Below, piece after piece: positions 33,812-48,100 of a stretch of 64,000 bases of DNA (position 1 is the first letter of the stretch; each line of letters begins with the position of its first letter). The stretch covers positions 53,283,386 to 53,347,385 of the forward strand of contig CM049322.1 in the NCBI GenBank assembly GCA_026874595.1. Direction: 5' to 3'. Under the pieces are notes generated by a model. The model had not been told where the DNA came from and did no database searches. It saw only the letters and a program-made list of their open reading frames with translations. The DNA is from Sipunculus nudus (lineage: Eukaryota > Annelida > Sipuncula > Golfingiida > Sipunculidae). Made by a program: the position numbers and the translations under genes.

Positions 33812-36800
33812 GTAGGAAATATTGTGGTTTTGTTCTCACTGATAAGGTATTAAAGACACTGAAAAGCTTTAAATTCATTTGATAATTAATGAAATTTATA
33901 GGACTTACCATTTTCATATTGTTCACCAGGTTAATGAGCTGTTGGTACTCTGGCACAGTATTTGAAATTTTCATCACTCTTTCTGTCTTAATTGTTTTAG
34001 GACCTACATGACTAAAGGTATATCTCACCTGTTGGTTACTGTCTGTTAGTCCACTTAAAATCTCCATGTTCTCAGTGATTTTCAGTTAATTTTTGTGGAA
34101 GTAATAGCCAAAGGTTAAGAAATATAATCTAAATTTTTGGTTTAAAAGACCTAAAAAGCATGCAAGGTCTTACATGCAGAGTTTATTTATATATATACAG
34201 TGAAACCTTGATATAAACACAAATTGGGACCAGGAGAAAGTGGTTCTTATTTTGAGGTGGTTGCTTAAGGGGGTAGGTCTGTAGGAGAGGTTTTACTGCA
34301 TATAAATATGTACATCCTGTGTTCATAGCTCACCTCTCAGTGGTAACGCTTTATCCGTGGAGACCCCAAACACTGAGCCCGTCTCCGAGGAGGAGAAAAA
34401 ACACATATACAAGTAAGTCATGACACATATACATACATGTACTGCTGTAATTATACAACCAATTAACATCTCTGAACTAAAAAAGGAAAAAAAGTGAACA
34501 CAGAAACCTCAGTTAAACATCTTGACAGGTGTTATTAGTTCAGCAGGCTCAGTTTTGCTTAGCTGTTGAAATCAGCCTTTGTCCACCATGTTTCTTTAAG
34601 TTGCCTGGCTCTCTGTTTATAAACATAAAATAATAAAGCTATAAACTTCTAGTTTGTCATCCAGCTAGGATTTGTTCTAGATACTGTGGTTGTTTTTAGC
34701 TCAGCTGACTATAAGTCATCTGAGCTATAGTCGTGGTCCATTGTCCGTCGTCCGTCCGTCTGTCCGTCCGTCCGTCCGTCCGTCCGTCCGTAGATGTGGC
34801 ACGTTTTGAAACCGTAAGACCTAGGAATCCAAAATTCGGCATAATGTTAGATGTCCCCAAGATCTCCTACCAAGCCGAAAACTGGGTCTTTGCAACTTCG
34901 TTCCTTTGAGAAATTAAGGAAAAACCTCAATTTTTTATTAAAAACCTATTTTCACACTTTAGGACTGCCTAATATCAAAACCACTCATCTGTTTTTCCTC
35001 ATATTTACCATAAATATTCCTCTATATAGTTCCTATGTACATGCCAGAAATTATGTCTGTATTATTTAATTTAAAAAAGTTCTGGGCCCAAACATAATGC
35101 ATTTTGAAAAAAATAAGGAAAGATATTTGATCACTTAACACCAAAAATGTTAAAGCTGTGGACCTTTTTTCCAGTAATATAATTTTAATTAATCAAAATT
35201 AAATTGTATACCCAAAATTAGATGAAAATCTTTAAAATTTTTTAAAATATTAATAAAAATAAAAAATTGGTACCTTAAATTTTGCCAAACTTTGACCATG
35301 GCACGTTTTTTTTTCCTGTAAGTACTGTGGATTTAATTTTCACAGCATGTTTTTGTCAGCATTTCAACTGTTAACACCAAAAATTTGAAACCAGTTGATC
35401 AAAAACTGTAGATTTTAATCAAGTTTTCAAGCACCTTGTAACATATTGTTTACATCAAGCTAGTGTTATGTAGTTTGCAAAAGCTCAGCTCCCAAGCTTC
35501 AGCTCTAAGTTCCTTAAATTCAGCATACAGTTAGATGTCTCCAAAATCCCCTACCATGCCAAGAATTTGGTCACTAGGACTTAATACCTTCGAGATATTA
35601 ATGAAAAACTTCATTATTCCATTAAAAACCCATTGTTACACTTCAAGACTGCCTAATATCAAAACCACTGATCTGACTTTAATCATAAACAATATACATA
35701 TTTTTCATTCTCTATGCACATCCCAGAATGATGTCAGTATTGCTTAATTGTTTTAAGTTATGGGCCCAAACATAATGCACTATGTAAAAAATCAAGAAAT
35801 ATATTAACTCCCTTAACAAGGGCATTGCTAGAGATTTTTTTGTTAGGGATGTAACATTATTTAATCGAGATTCAATTGAATACCCAAAATTAGTTCTGAA
35901 TTTTTCAAATTTTATAAGTTATTAGTAAAAATATAAAATTAGTACCTTAAATTTTGCCCAACTGTGACCATGGCACGTTTGTTTCCTGTGAGCACTGTTG
36001 ATATAATTTTCATATCATGCACACATAAGGATTTCAGCTTTTTAGTTTAGAAAGCTGAAAGAAATTGGCCAAAAATTGTAGCTTTTATTAATGTTTTTAA
36101 TGAGACCCTGTCAGACTTTAGCTCTCTCCAGCCCCTCTTGAGTCACCTGTATGTTGACCTTGTTGACCTTTCATCAAATTATGCACGCTTGAGGCGAGGC
36201 ATACAGGAATCCAGGCAGCTTATGGCCAGCCACAGTTGATCCAGGTGTCCAACCCAACTCATCTAGTAGTTTTAACCAACAACATAACAATAAACAACAA
36301 ATTAATAAATTTTTATTGGTTTTTAATAACAAATTAAAGAAAAATAGAAAAGGAATTTGTTAGTTTATAATAACAGGAAATTAACTTGCAGTTACTGATG
36401 ATATAAGAATCTTGTATCGATGGGTAGAATGTCACATATTCCAAATAACACCATGCAGTCACCTATGGCATTTTTCAGTTCAATTTTAATGATAAAGAAG
36501 TAAATCATATTATTCATTACTAATCATTAGGGATCATGTGAAGGAAATTAATGATAGACAAAGATGCAGTTCATAATATTAATCTAGATTCCTACTGTGT
36601 CTAGTGTGTACATTGATGTGAAATTAGTCCAAAATGAATTTTTTACAGTTATTTTTTAATATAAATAAAAGCCATAAAACCAGGTACTTATGATCATTAT
36701 TTAAATGTGTGAATTTTGTATATTCTGGATTCTCAACATCATTGTTTGGTGAAAATTGAATAAATACCAGACATGGTGCGAATACTTTGTAATTGTATTT

Positions 36801-39800
36801 AAATACGAATATGATTATGTACTCCAATATAAAATTTCTTGCATAAAGAATGGGAAAGTTATATGGCCAAGTCAAAATCTGTGTGACAATAGTACTCCAA
36901 TTGTTAATAGAATAAATGAAATCAATCCTCTTCCCTGTCTCCAAAGGTACTATCAAAATCATACATAAGCTAAACAACAACAACTCATAATACAGCTTAT
37001 ATTTATTACCACACAAAACCAGCATGTGCCTCATTTCTAAATAATATTTTTTTATCATATATAACAGCTGAGCGTCGTGACCCATAGGTCCCTTGTTTTT
37101 TGTTCATGATGGTTTAAATTTCATGAGAGTTTACACTTGTTCTATGTGCCTCTTTAGATGATTAATATGATAATACATGCTCCAATGTAGGTAACTCTCT
37201 TATGAGATCACAAAACTTTAACTCTCGCAAAACGCTGTGAAAGTGAAAATCCCAAAATTTAACCAAGTGTTCTAACCTATATATAATTACTGGTTTATCC
37301 TCCAAGCCACAGAGAAATGCTTCACTTTGCTCAATATTACTGTCTTCATGTTCTGCCACACCTGGTTTATTTTTATGCAGGCACCCCCTGTTCCCGCTGT
37401 TGGCGCTGCTGTTTGAGAAATGTGAACAAGCCACTCAGACCCCGGACTGTCCGCCGTGCGATAGTTTTGACAACGACATCCAGTCTTTCGTCGCTCATCA
37501 GGAGCAAGACCAGCGACCATTCTTCAGTGAGGACACCGACCTTGATGCCCTGGTGAGTGTTTATCCTAAAGGAGGATAAGTTTTCACTCTAGTTGCTTGC
37601 CGGAAATCTTCGATTTCTGCAAGCAGGTTGGTCAGTCGCGGATGTCTGTTTGTCTGTTTGTTGCTTGCCGGAAATCTTCGATTTCTGCAAGCAGGTTGGT
37701 CAGTCGCGGATGTCTGTTTGTCTGTTTGTTTGTTGCTTGCCGGAAATCTTCGATTTCTGCAAGCAGGTTGGTCAGTCGCGGATGTCTGTTTGTCTGTTTG
37801 TTTGTTTGTTTGTCTGTCTGTCTGTGTACTCTCTACAGGCCACAATTTTCCAACAATTGCTTTCAAACTTATACAGCTGGTAGACAAGCAAAAGTCCTGG
37901 AGGCCTATTGTTTTTGTGCATTATAGGTCAAATGTCAAGGTCAAGGTCATCAAAAGTATACAAAACGGTTTTTTGTTCATATCTGTGTTAATATTGGTCG
38001 TATCTACTTCAACAGTAGCTCATTTTAATCGTCATTCCAAGGCCTGTTTTCTGGTGTGTAGCTGACTAAATTTGCGGTAACCATGGTAACGCATTTTTGG
38101 GGAAAAGTGCTGATATTTTTCTAAATTTGTCAGTTTTAAAGCTACAGAGGTCTAGTTTTTTGCTTCAGGTAGCATTCACCTAGTACTACAAGATTCTATT
38201 AAGAGTCTCGCAATATCTCGTATAATATCTCGTCAAACGAGATATTTCGAGATTTTAGTAATCTTGCCCTGGAGGCCACAGTTTTGCAGGAATCTTTTTG
38301 AAACTGGCATATCTTAAGTCCTACACTATTATCTCGAAATCAATTTTTCATTTTTTTAATTCGGCCGCTAGGGGGCGCTGGGTGCAAACCTCTCCAACAT
38401 ATCATGTTTTGGCAATATCTCCAAAATTATAAGCCTCAATTACAAAAACTATAGTTTATTTTTTTCATCTAAGTCTTCTTCATGAACTCCTTTAGTCATC
38501 TGGTCTCAATCTTGTGTCACTTTGTCTGTGTGTCCGTCTGTTTCTCAGTTGTCCTCAAATCCGCTTGCTTGCCGGTTCTTTCGTCTCACATATAGCATTC
38601 TACAGGACACAGTTTTGAAAAAATCTTTTTAAAACTATTACATCTTATGTCTCACACTAATATCTCGAAACCGATTTTTCATTTTCGAGAATTGGCCGCT
38701 AGGGGGCGGTGCACTCAAACTTGCACAACATATCATTTTTTGGCCATATCGCCAAAACTATAAACATCATTTACATAAACTATAGCTTATTTTCTTCCTC
38801 TGGGTCTTTCCAAAAACCTGGTGTATTCATTTGGTCTCAATCTTTAGTCACTTTGTCTGTGTGTCCGTCTGTTTCTCAGTTGTCCTCAAATTCGCTTGCT
38901 TGTCGGTTCTTGCGTCTCACATATAGCATTCTACAGGCCACAGTTTTGAAAGAATCCTTTTAAAACTATTACATCTTATGTCTTACACTAATATCTCGAA
39001 ACCGATTTTTCATTTTCCAGAATTGGCCGCTAGGGGGCGGTGCACTCAAACTTGCACAACATATCATTTTTTGGCCATATCTCCAAAACTATTAACCTCA
39101 TTTACATAAACTTTAGCTTATTATCTTCCTCTTAGGTTTCTTCATAACATGATTAAGTCATCTGTTCTCAATCTTGGGTCAGTATGTGTGTCTGTTTGTC
39201 AGTTGTCCTCAATTTCACCTGCTTCCTGGTTCTTGCGTCTCACATGTAGCATTCTACTGGCCACAGTTTTGCAGGAATCGTTTTGTAAATTACACTTGTC
39301 ATATATCGTGATGATATCTGGAAGTCCTATGTTTATTATTCAAATAAGTCAAAGGTCAAGGTCAAGGTGATCAAAATATATCAAAATCTTATTTTCTTTA
39401 GAACTTTGTTAATATTGGTTCTTTCTTCACAAACTATGGATAATTTTCTTTCACTTTGACACTGCTCGTTCATCTGACTAATTTTACATCATTTCAGGCA
39501 AGCGCGTGACCTCAGGTCATCTAGTTTGTTTGTCTGTCTGTCTGTGTACTCTCTACAGGCCACAATTTTCCAGCAATTGCTTTCAAACTTATACAGCTGG
39601 TAGACAAGCAAAAGTCCTGGAGGCCTATTGTTTTTGGGCATTATAGGTCAAATGTCAAGGTCAAGGTCATCGAAAGTATACAAAACGGTTTTTTGTTCAT
39701 ATCTGTGTTAATATTGGTCGTATCTACTTCAACAGTAGCTCATTTTAATCGTCATTCCAAGGCCTGTTTTCTGGTGTGTAGCTGACACAATTTGCGGTAA

Positions 39801-42800
39801 CCATGGTAACGTATTTTTGGGGAAAAGTGCTGATATTTTTCTAAATTTGTCAGTTTTAAAGCTACAGAGGTCTAATTTTTTGCTTCAGGTAGCATTCACC
39901 TAGTACTACAAGATTCTATTAAGAGTCTCGCAATATCTCGGATAATATCTCGTCAAACGAGATATTTCGAGATTTCAGTAATCTTGCCCTGGAGGCCACA
40001 GTTTTGCAGGAATCTTTTTGAAACTGGCATATCTTAAGTCCTACACTATTATCTCGAAATCAATTTTTCATTTTTTAATTCGGCCGCTAGGGGGCGCTGG
40101 GTGCAAACCTCTCCAACATATCATTTTTTGGCAATATCTCCAAAATTATAAGCCTCAATTACAAAAACTATATTTTATTTTTTTCCTCTAAGTCTTCTTC
40201 ATGAACTCGTTTAGTCATCTGGTCTCAATCTTGTGTCACTTTGTCTGTGTGTCCGTCTGTTTCTCAGTTGTCCTCAAATCCGCTTGCTTGCCGGTTCTTG
40301 CGTCTCACATATAGCATTCTACAGGACACAGTTTTGAAAGAATCCTTTTAAAACTATTAAATCTTATGTCTTACACTAATATCTCGAAATCAATTTTTTC
40401 ATTTTCCAGAATTGGCCGCTAGGGGGCGGTGCACTCAAACTTGCACAACATATCATTTTTTGGCCATATCTCCAAAATTATAAACATCATTTACATAAAC
40501 TATAGCTTATTTTCTTCCTCTGGGTCTTTCCAAAAACCTGGTGTTTTCATTTGGTTTCAATCTTGAGTCACTTTGTCTGTGTGTCCGTCTGTTTCTCAGT
40601 TGTCCTCAAATTCGCTTGCTTGCCGGTTCTTGCGTCTCACATATAGCATTCTACAGGCCACAGTTTTGAAAGAATCCTTTTAAAACTATTACATCTTATG
40701 TCTTACACTAATATCTCGAAACCGATTTTTCATTTTACAGAATTGGCCGCTAGGGGGCGGTGCACTCAAACTTGCACAACATGTCATTTTTTGGCCATAT
40801 CTCCAAAACTATTAACCTCATTTACATAAATTATAGCTTATTATCTTCCTCTTAGGTTTCTTCATAACATGATTAAGTCATCTGTTCTCAATCTTGGGTC
40901 AGTATGTTTGCCTGTTTGTCAGTTGTCTTCAATTTCGCCTGCTTCCTGGTTCTTGCGTCTCACATGTAGCATTCTACTGGCCACAGTTTTGAAGGAATCG
41001 TTTTGTAAATTACACTTGTCATATATCGTGATGATATCTGGAAGTCCTATGTTTATTATTCAAATAAGTCAAAGGTCAAGGTCAAGGTGATCAAAATATA
41101 TCAAAATCTTATTTTCTTTAGAACTTTGTTAATATTGGTTCTTTCTTCACAAACTATGGATTATTTTCTTTCACTTTGACACTGCTCGTTCATCTGTCTA
41201 ACTTAGTGTCATTTCCGGCAAGCGCGTGACCTCTGGTCATCTAGTTTGTTTGTCTGTCTGTCTGTCTGTCTGTGTACTCTCTACAGGCCACAATTTTCCA
41301 GCAATTGCTTTCAAACTTATACAGATGGTAGACAAGCAAAAGTCCTGGAGGCCTATTGTTTTTGGGCATTATAGGTCAAATGTCAAGGTCAAGGTCATCA
41401 AAAGTATACAAAACGGTTTTTTGTTCATATCTGTGTTAATATTGGTCGTATCTACTTCAACAGTAGCTCATTTTAATCGTCATTCCAAGGCCTGTTTTCT
41501 GGTGTGTAGCTGACTCAATTTGCGGTAACCATGGTAACGCATTTTTGGGTAAAAGTGCTGATATTTTTCTAAATTTGTCAGTTTTAAAGCTACAGAGGTC
41601 TAGTTTTTTGCTTCAGGTAGCATTCACCTAGTACTACAAGATTCTATTAAGAGTCTCGCAATATCTCGTATAATATCTCGTCAAACGAGATATTTGGAGA
41701 TTTCAGTAATCTTGCCCTGGAGGCCACAGTTTTGCAGGAATCTTTTTGAAACTGGCATATCTTAAGTCCTACACTATTATCTCGAAACCAATTTTTCATT
41801 TTTTTAATTCGGCCACTAGGGGGCGCTGGGTGGGAACCTCTCCATCATATCATGTTTTGGCAATATCTCCAAAATTATAAGCCTCAATTACAAAAACTAT
41901 AGTTTATTTTTTTCATCTAAGTCTTCTTCATGAACTCGTTTAGTCATCTGGTCTCAATCTTGTGTCACTTTGTCTGTGTGTCCGTCTGTTTCTCAGTTGT
42001 CCTAAAATCCGATTGCTTGCCGGTTCTTGCGTCTCACATATAGCATTCTACAGGACACAGTTTTGAAAGAATCTTTTTAAAACTATTACATCTTATGTCT
42101 CACACTAATATCTCGAAACAGATTTTTCATTTTCCAGAATTGGCCGCTAGGGGGCGGTGCACTCAAACTTGAACAACATATCATTTTTTGGCCATATCTC
42201 CAAAACTATAAACATCATTTACATAAACTATAGCTTATTTTCTTCCTCTGGGTCTTTCCAAAAACCTGGTGTATTCATTTGGTCTCAATCTTGAGTCACT
42301 TTGTCTGTGTGTCCGTCTGTTTCTCAGTTGTCTTCAAATCCGCTTGCTTGCCGGTTCTTGCGTCTCACATATAGCATTCTACAGGCCACAGTTTTGAAAG
42401 AATCCTTTTAAAACTGTTACATCTTATGTCTTACACTAATATCTCGAAACCGATTTTTCATTTTCCAGAATTGGCCGCCAGGGGGCGGTGCACTCAAACT
42501 TGCACAACATATCATTTTTTGGCCATATCTCCAAAATTATTAACCTCATTTACATAAATATATATAATTTCGCCTGCTTCCTGGTTCTTGCGTCTCACAT
42601 GTAGCATTCTACTGGCCACAGTTTTGCAGGAATCGTTTTGTAAATTACACTTGTCATATATCGTGATGATATCTGGAAGCCCTATGTTTATTATTCAAAT
42701 AAGTTAAAGATCAAGGTCAAGGTGATCAAAATATATCAAAATCTTATTTTCTTTAGAACTTTGTTAATATTGCTTCTTTCTTCACAAACTATGGATTATT

Positions 42801-45066
42801 TTCTTTCACTTTGATACTGCTCGTTCATCTGACTAACTTTACATCATTTCCGGCAAGCGCGTGACCTCAGGTCATCTAGTTTGTCTGTTTGTTTGTTTTT
42901 TGGGTAGTGAGTTTATTTGAAAGCTGGATTAGCAAGAAATACCAAAGCAATTTCTGTGATTTTTTGGGGGCAAAAGATAGAACCAAGGCCCGTGAAGAAT
43001 TGTGAAGAAGGGGATAAAAATTAGTTGTGTGCCAATTAATTGGTTATATTGATGATTGGTCGTTTTCTTTTATAATTAATAATTAAATCCACCAAAACAG
43101 AGTTTTGGGGATACTATGTTTTTACACAAGATCTGCCGCTGCTGCCAAATTTGTTTCTGGAGAACTCCCGTGAGCCCCTTGGGCCAATCTTCCTGAATCC
43201 CGGTATAGTTATTCACTCACCTATGAAGTTGTGCGTAACAAAGAATGGTGGCACCACCTACAGTCCTTGTTGTGCAGCATGAATCTGGGTGTCTTTATGA
43301 TAAAAGTCCATATCTCAGGAGTGGTCCATTTTACTAAGCTGAAATTTTGCATGTCCTTAGATCTTTGATCTCACTATCTTCCACTCCCGACTGGTGGTGC
43401 CACCTACAATGATTTTCATGTGGTGTCCATGCATTTGCTATCTGTAAGTCTTGGTGACTGGTTCAATGTATTGGGCTGAAATTGTGCATGTCCATAAATA
43501 TCTGTTAGCACAAAGTAGAATCAGCAATTTTTCCCATTCATACAACATTATGACTAAAACAGAAGTTGTTCCATGAAAAAAATGGTCATGGTCCTTGAAA
43601 GTCCTGAAAAGGTTCTTTAATTTGCACTTTAAAACGAAATGAAAAGGTTCTGATAAACCTGTTTGTCAGACCTGCTGAGCATTGTGGTTTAAAACATCAT
43701 TCTTTTTCATTTAAAATTGTTACCCCGGTACTACTTAATCATATTTTCTTTTCAGATGGTGAAAGCAATACAAGTATTACGCATCCATTTATTGGAACTG
43801 GAGAAAGTAAATGAACTATGCAAAGACTTCTGTAATCGCTACATTGCCTGTCTTAAGGGCAAGCTACATAGTGAAAACCTGTTGCGCAATGAACTCGGTT
43901 TCGACGATGATTTCTCAATATCTAGTCCACCCAGTGCACAGACCAGTCCAATAGGTGTCCAACAACAGTCTGGTCTCCTAGCAACTGTAAGCGGCAGCAA
44001 TGTTGTCATACAGCAAAATGTTGCACAGCCTTCTGTTTCCATGGCAACATTAAGTCAAGGTCAAATAGTTTCCGGTGGAACAGTATACCAAATGGTTCAG
44101 ACTCCTCAAGGTCTCGTGGCTCAGCCCATACAGGTAGGTACCACAGTCTACATTGAAAGTGACAAATAAGGAAAAGACTAGTTCTTACTTATATATTCCT
44201 TTATTACTGCAATCACACAGATGATGTTTATAATGACTGGGTAGGGCTTATTATTAAAGGTCTCAGGCAGGGTCTCCCTTAAACTGAATGTAATTTTTTC
44301 GCTGTCCAAACAGAAAATAAAGTTAAACTATGTATCTTGGAGACTGTCCCTCCAGATTGCAGAATGTTAGTAAACTCTTAACTCCGGTACAAGTTTACAT
44401 TGTTTGTAGCACTAGCTTTCGACATTTGGTCGTCATTGTCCAGCATGCCAGACTGCTACTGATGACCTTGTGATACGGTCGAGAGATACAGCTATGAACA
44501 ATGCAAGTCCGTGACTAGAGAGTTTTACTTAGGTCAAGAAAGTAAAGTTCAACACATTGTTTCTCATATATTAATAACTTAACTAAAAAAATGTTTGTGA
44601 TATATAATTGTTTTGGATAATATTGGCAAACATTTTTTTGTAACACTCAGCTCAAGTATAATGTAAATCAATTTTGAAACATGAACAAGACACTAATTTG
44701 TAAAGGTATATTTTATCAATCATAACATGATGAGACTTGCCATGTGATTAGATGTATGTAGTCATGGCTTGATGTGGATACCCATTACTGGTTGGGATTT
44801 TTGTATCATTTATTAACAAGATATATTTATATATTTGAACCAATATGGGTCATAGATGAACCAGAAAAAAGCACCCCATAGCAATAGTTAATGCCTCTGG
44901 CCTGCACTGGAAAAAAATCCACTCAAAGATTTTTTAGCCATAATTTAAGCCACATAAATTTTGTTTTAGCCACATTCGTGTTATTTTAGCACACTATTAT
45001 TTTGGTTTTGAATTGTAATCCATCATGAAAAAACATTACTTGATACATGTTTTCATGTCTAATATT

Positions 45067-45115
<49 letters not shown>

Positions 45116-48100
45116 ATTGATATAATTAAACTACATTTCATAGTGACATCCAAGAAACCAAAAGGTAGCAGTTATTTCACAGTCTGCCACTATCTCCAAA
45201 ATCTTGTCTTAATTCTTTGGTTTTTGCAGTTTTTATGGTAAATAATGTCACTTGACATTTCACCCTAGCCATTCTGGTTGATCTTTTGGCCAAAGGTTTT
45301 CATGGGCCTGAATGTGTCACAATGATATATATGATCATTTGAATATTGAATTTGATCATGATGATCCAGAATACCTCCAAAGTCCCTTGGATATTGTTCT
45401 ATTCTTCCACTAAATATTTTTGTGTAACAGACAAACCAACCAACCAAGGGGAATATGTAATACCATCCACCTGGCATAGATATGGAAATCTACTGGCCTT
45501 TCTGGATTAACAACCTAACGACAACTCAATGTTGTACATGCCAATAATCACAATGATACTCTAATATGCTTTCAGTCAACACAAAACAACCATATCCACT
45601 TTATTTCTAGTAGAGCATTTACATGGAAGTGTCAATGCAGGTTTTTCTATAATATAGCATTCTATGGTTGTTTTTTTTTAGATCCAGACAGGTGGCAGCA
45701 GTGTAGCTACAGCACAGACACCAGGAAATGTTGCAGTTCAGGGCAGCACGCCGTTATCCCAGATTGGTGTCCCCACCACACCTGTACAGAATCAAGGTAC
45801 GAAACATCCTTCAGGTTCATATACAGTAATACCCCCTCAAAGGTTACACCTGTCACCTTTCTGTTTTATTTATATTAACCTACTTAATGAAAAATATGAT
45901 TAATAATATATAGTATTTATATAATGCCAGGTCTGTGATGGTCTGACTGTGCACAAATCAGGCACACACACATACCCACATACAATTTCATGGAAATCTA
46001 CTCCCTGTGATTGCCCCCCCCCCCCCCCGGCAAAAAAAAATGATGCATACTAATACCAAAAGCTTGCCGAAAGAGATACATTTGAAATTAGGGAGTATCT
46101 GAGCAAATCTGTTAATGTGAATGCTTAGTAACAACATAATAAAGTTCTTGCCTGTTAATTGTGCATCATGACATGGGGATCTTCGTTTCCCATGTTCATC
46201 CCAAAATTTGGCTTCAACAACCAGACTAAAACATCAGAACTTCGAGTACACATAAACATACTGATCAGTACAGACTGTAACATTGGTGTAACATTTATAT
46301 ATGTGAACAGTAAATACTGGTGTATCTGTGTCTGTTACAGGTTCATTGCCATCTCTTTCTTCCACGCCGTTAACCATGGGATCTGGAGATGAAGACGATG
46401 ACATAGGAGGTAAACGGCGAAACAAACGAGGTGTTCTTCCAAAATCAGCAACACAGGTCATGAGGTCGTGGCTCTTCCAACATATTGTTGTGAGTAGAGT
46501 TGATGACATAACAGGGATTAACTTTGTTGTTTTTGCGAACCTATGAACCTCTGTGATGGGGCAACATGATCCGTTGTCTATATGTTACAACATACTATCT
46601 CAAATATGGCTAGAGCTATCATCATCAAATTTTTTGCAAAAGTCTCTTACATATTAAAGATTGGTTTGAGCTTCTTATGCTCCCATCTGCATTGACATAC
46701 ATATTGCAGGGTAATAGTTTTAAAATCTACTCTGAAACTGGAAACTGTTAAGCCAAATTGTTTTATATTTCACCAAAATTATCCCAGAAACAAGCTCTAA
46801 AGTTTATTCGAATGGTTCCTATTCAGTGATGTTTGGTCAAGGTACAGAAAGCTGAAGTAATTACTGTTAAGCATATCAGTCATCAAATAATTATTTCAAC
46901 CCTAGATGTGAGTATCATAATAAATGATTCAGATTTTTTTCAGATTATTTTAGATTGTTTTCTGTAGCATTTTAATACTGTGGTTGCATTTTTGTTTGCA
47001 AGGGATTTATTTCCCGATATTTGCAAATGGGAGATTATCCCAAATTTGAAACCCATGGGAATAAGATGCCTCACTAAGTTGAAAAAGGGGACATGAGGCA
47101 TCTGCACAGAAGTATTAGTTCAAGTACATCGCTATATGCGTATGAAAATCCAGTCTCAGTTTATTATGGCTGCTTTTTTATTTACAGCATCCTTATCCTT
47201 CAGAAGACGAGAAACGGCAGATAGCGCAGCAGACGAACCTGACCCTTCTCCAGGTCAACAACTGGTAAGTGTCATCATGTCTCGGTGTAGCTGTGTTTCT
47301 GTGTTCATGTATTAGTATATATGCAAGAAAAAATACTGATGAGCAGGGCTTGAACATTCACTGTGGGAGTATGTGTCAGAGACTCTTGACACCTGCTTTG
47401 GACGCTTGGTTCTGGGGCTCTGAGCATCCAAGCAGATGTGTGGTATCTGGCTACACTTACTAAAGGTCAAAGCAGGCTCTTGTCCAAGTTACTGACCTGT
47501 ACCAATTATCTACATCCAGTCAGACTCTCCAAAATGTTGACCCAAGAGTCCCAGACCAAAAGTTGCCCTGTTGATAGCCCTATTTTGAACCATTGTCAGT
47601 GTATGTACTGTATAGTGGAAGAAATTGGGTTGAAAATCATAATCGATGATTGGAAAATAAAAATGATCAATGATCTGTTATTAATTGATTATTTAATGTA
47701 CTTTCTATATTACCTTGAAATCTGCTGCATACTAGTACCTAAAATATTGACCCAAGTAAATAGTGTGATGTGTACATTTTTATTCATAATGGAACCACCA
47801 GTTCGCCTGTATCCAAGGATGACATGACGTCAGACGATTGTTGGTTTCCCAAGGTTCTGTTTTGATGCTGTTCATTACTTTGTGTTTGTTTATCTCTGAC
47901 AGGATTAAAATTGTTTTGCATGTGCATACGTAATTGTTTTTAACCTATTATGCAAAAATACAATCAATGTTATCTAATTGGAAAGAAAACGACCAATCAT
48001 CAAGTTAATAAATTAATTGGCACACCAATAGTACTTTATATAAGAAACTGACAGTAACAGAATTGTGTGTAGTGGATTTTGCCTGTCATTCCTGCAAAGA

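Noticed and set aside
36624-37085. 153-codon minus-strand ORF starting [15 protein letters not shown]
   Set aside because: It lies wholly inside the 34693-37095 element; its sister copy (4583-5030) is broken and differs at amino-acid-changing sites, and no domain is visible.
37561-37926. Overlapping ORFs on both strands with repeated VCLSVC or TDKQT motifs
   Set aside because: They are translations of the 68-72-bp minisatellite, open in several frames because unit lengths are near multiples of three.
47438-47827. 129-codon ORF just after PKNOX exon 7
   Set aside because: No homology seen, and it starts within intron sequence. PKNOX continues exactly in phase from exon 7 to exon 8 at 52851, leaving no room for it.
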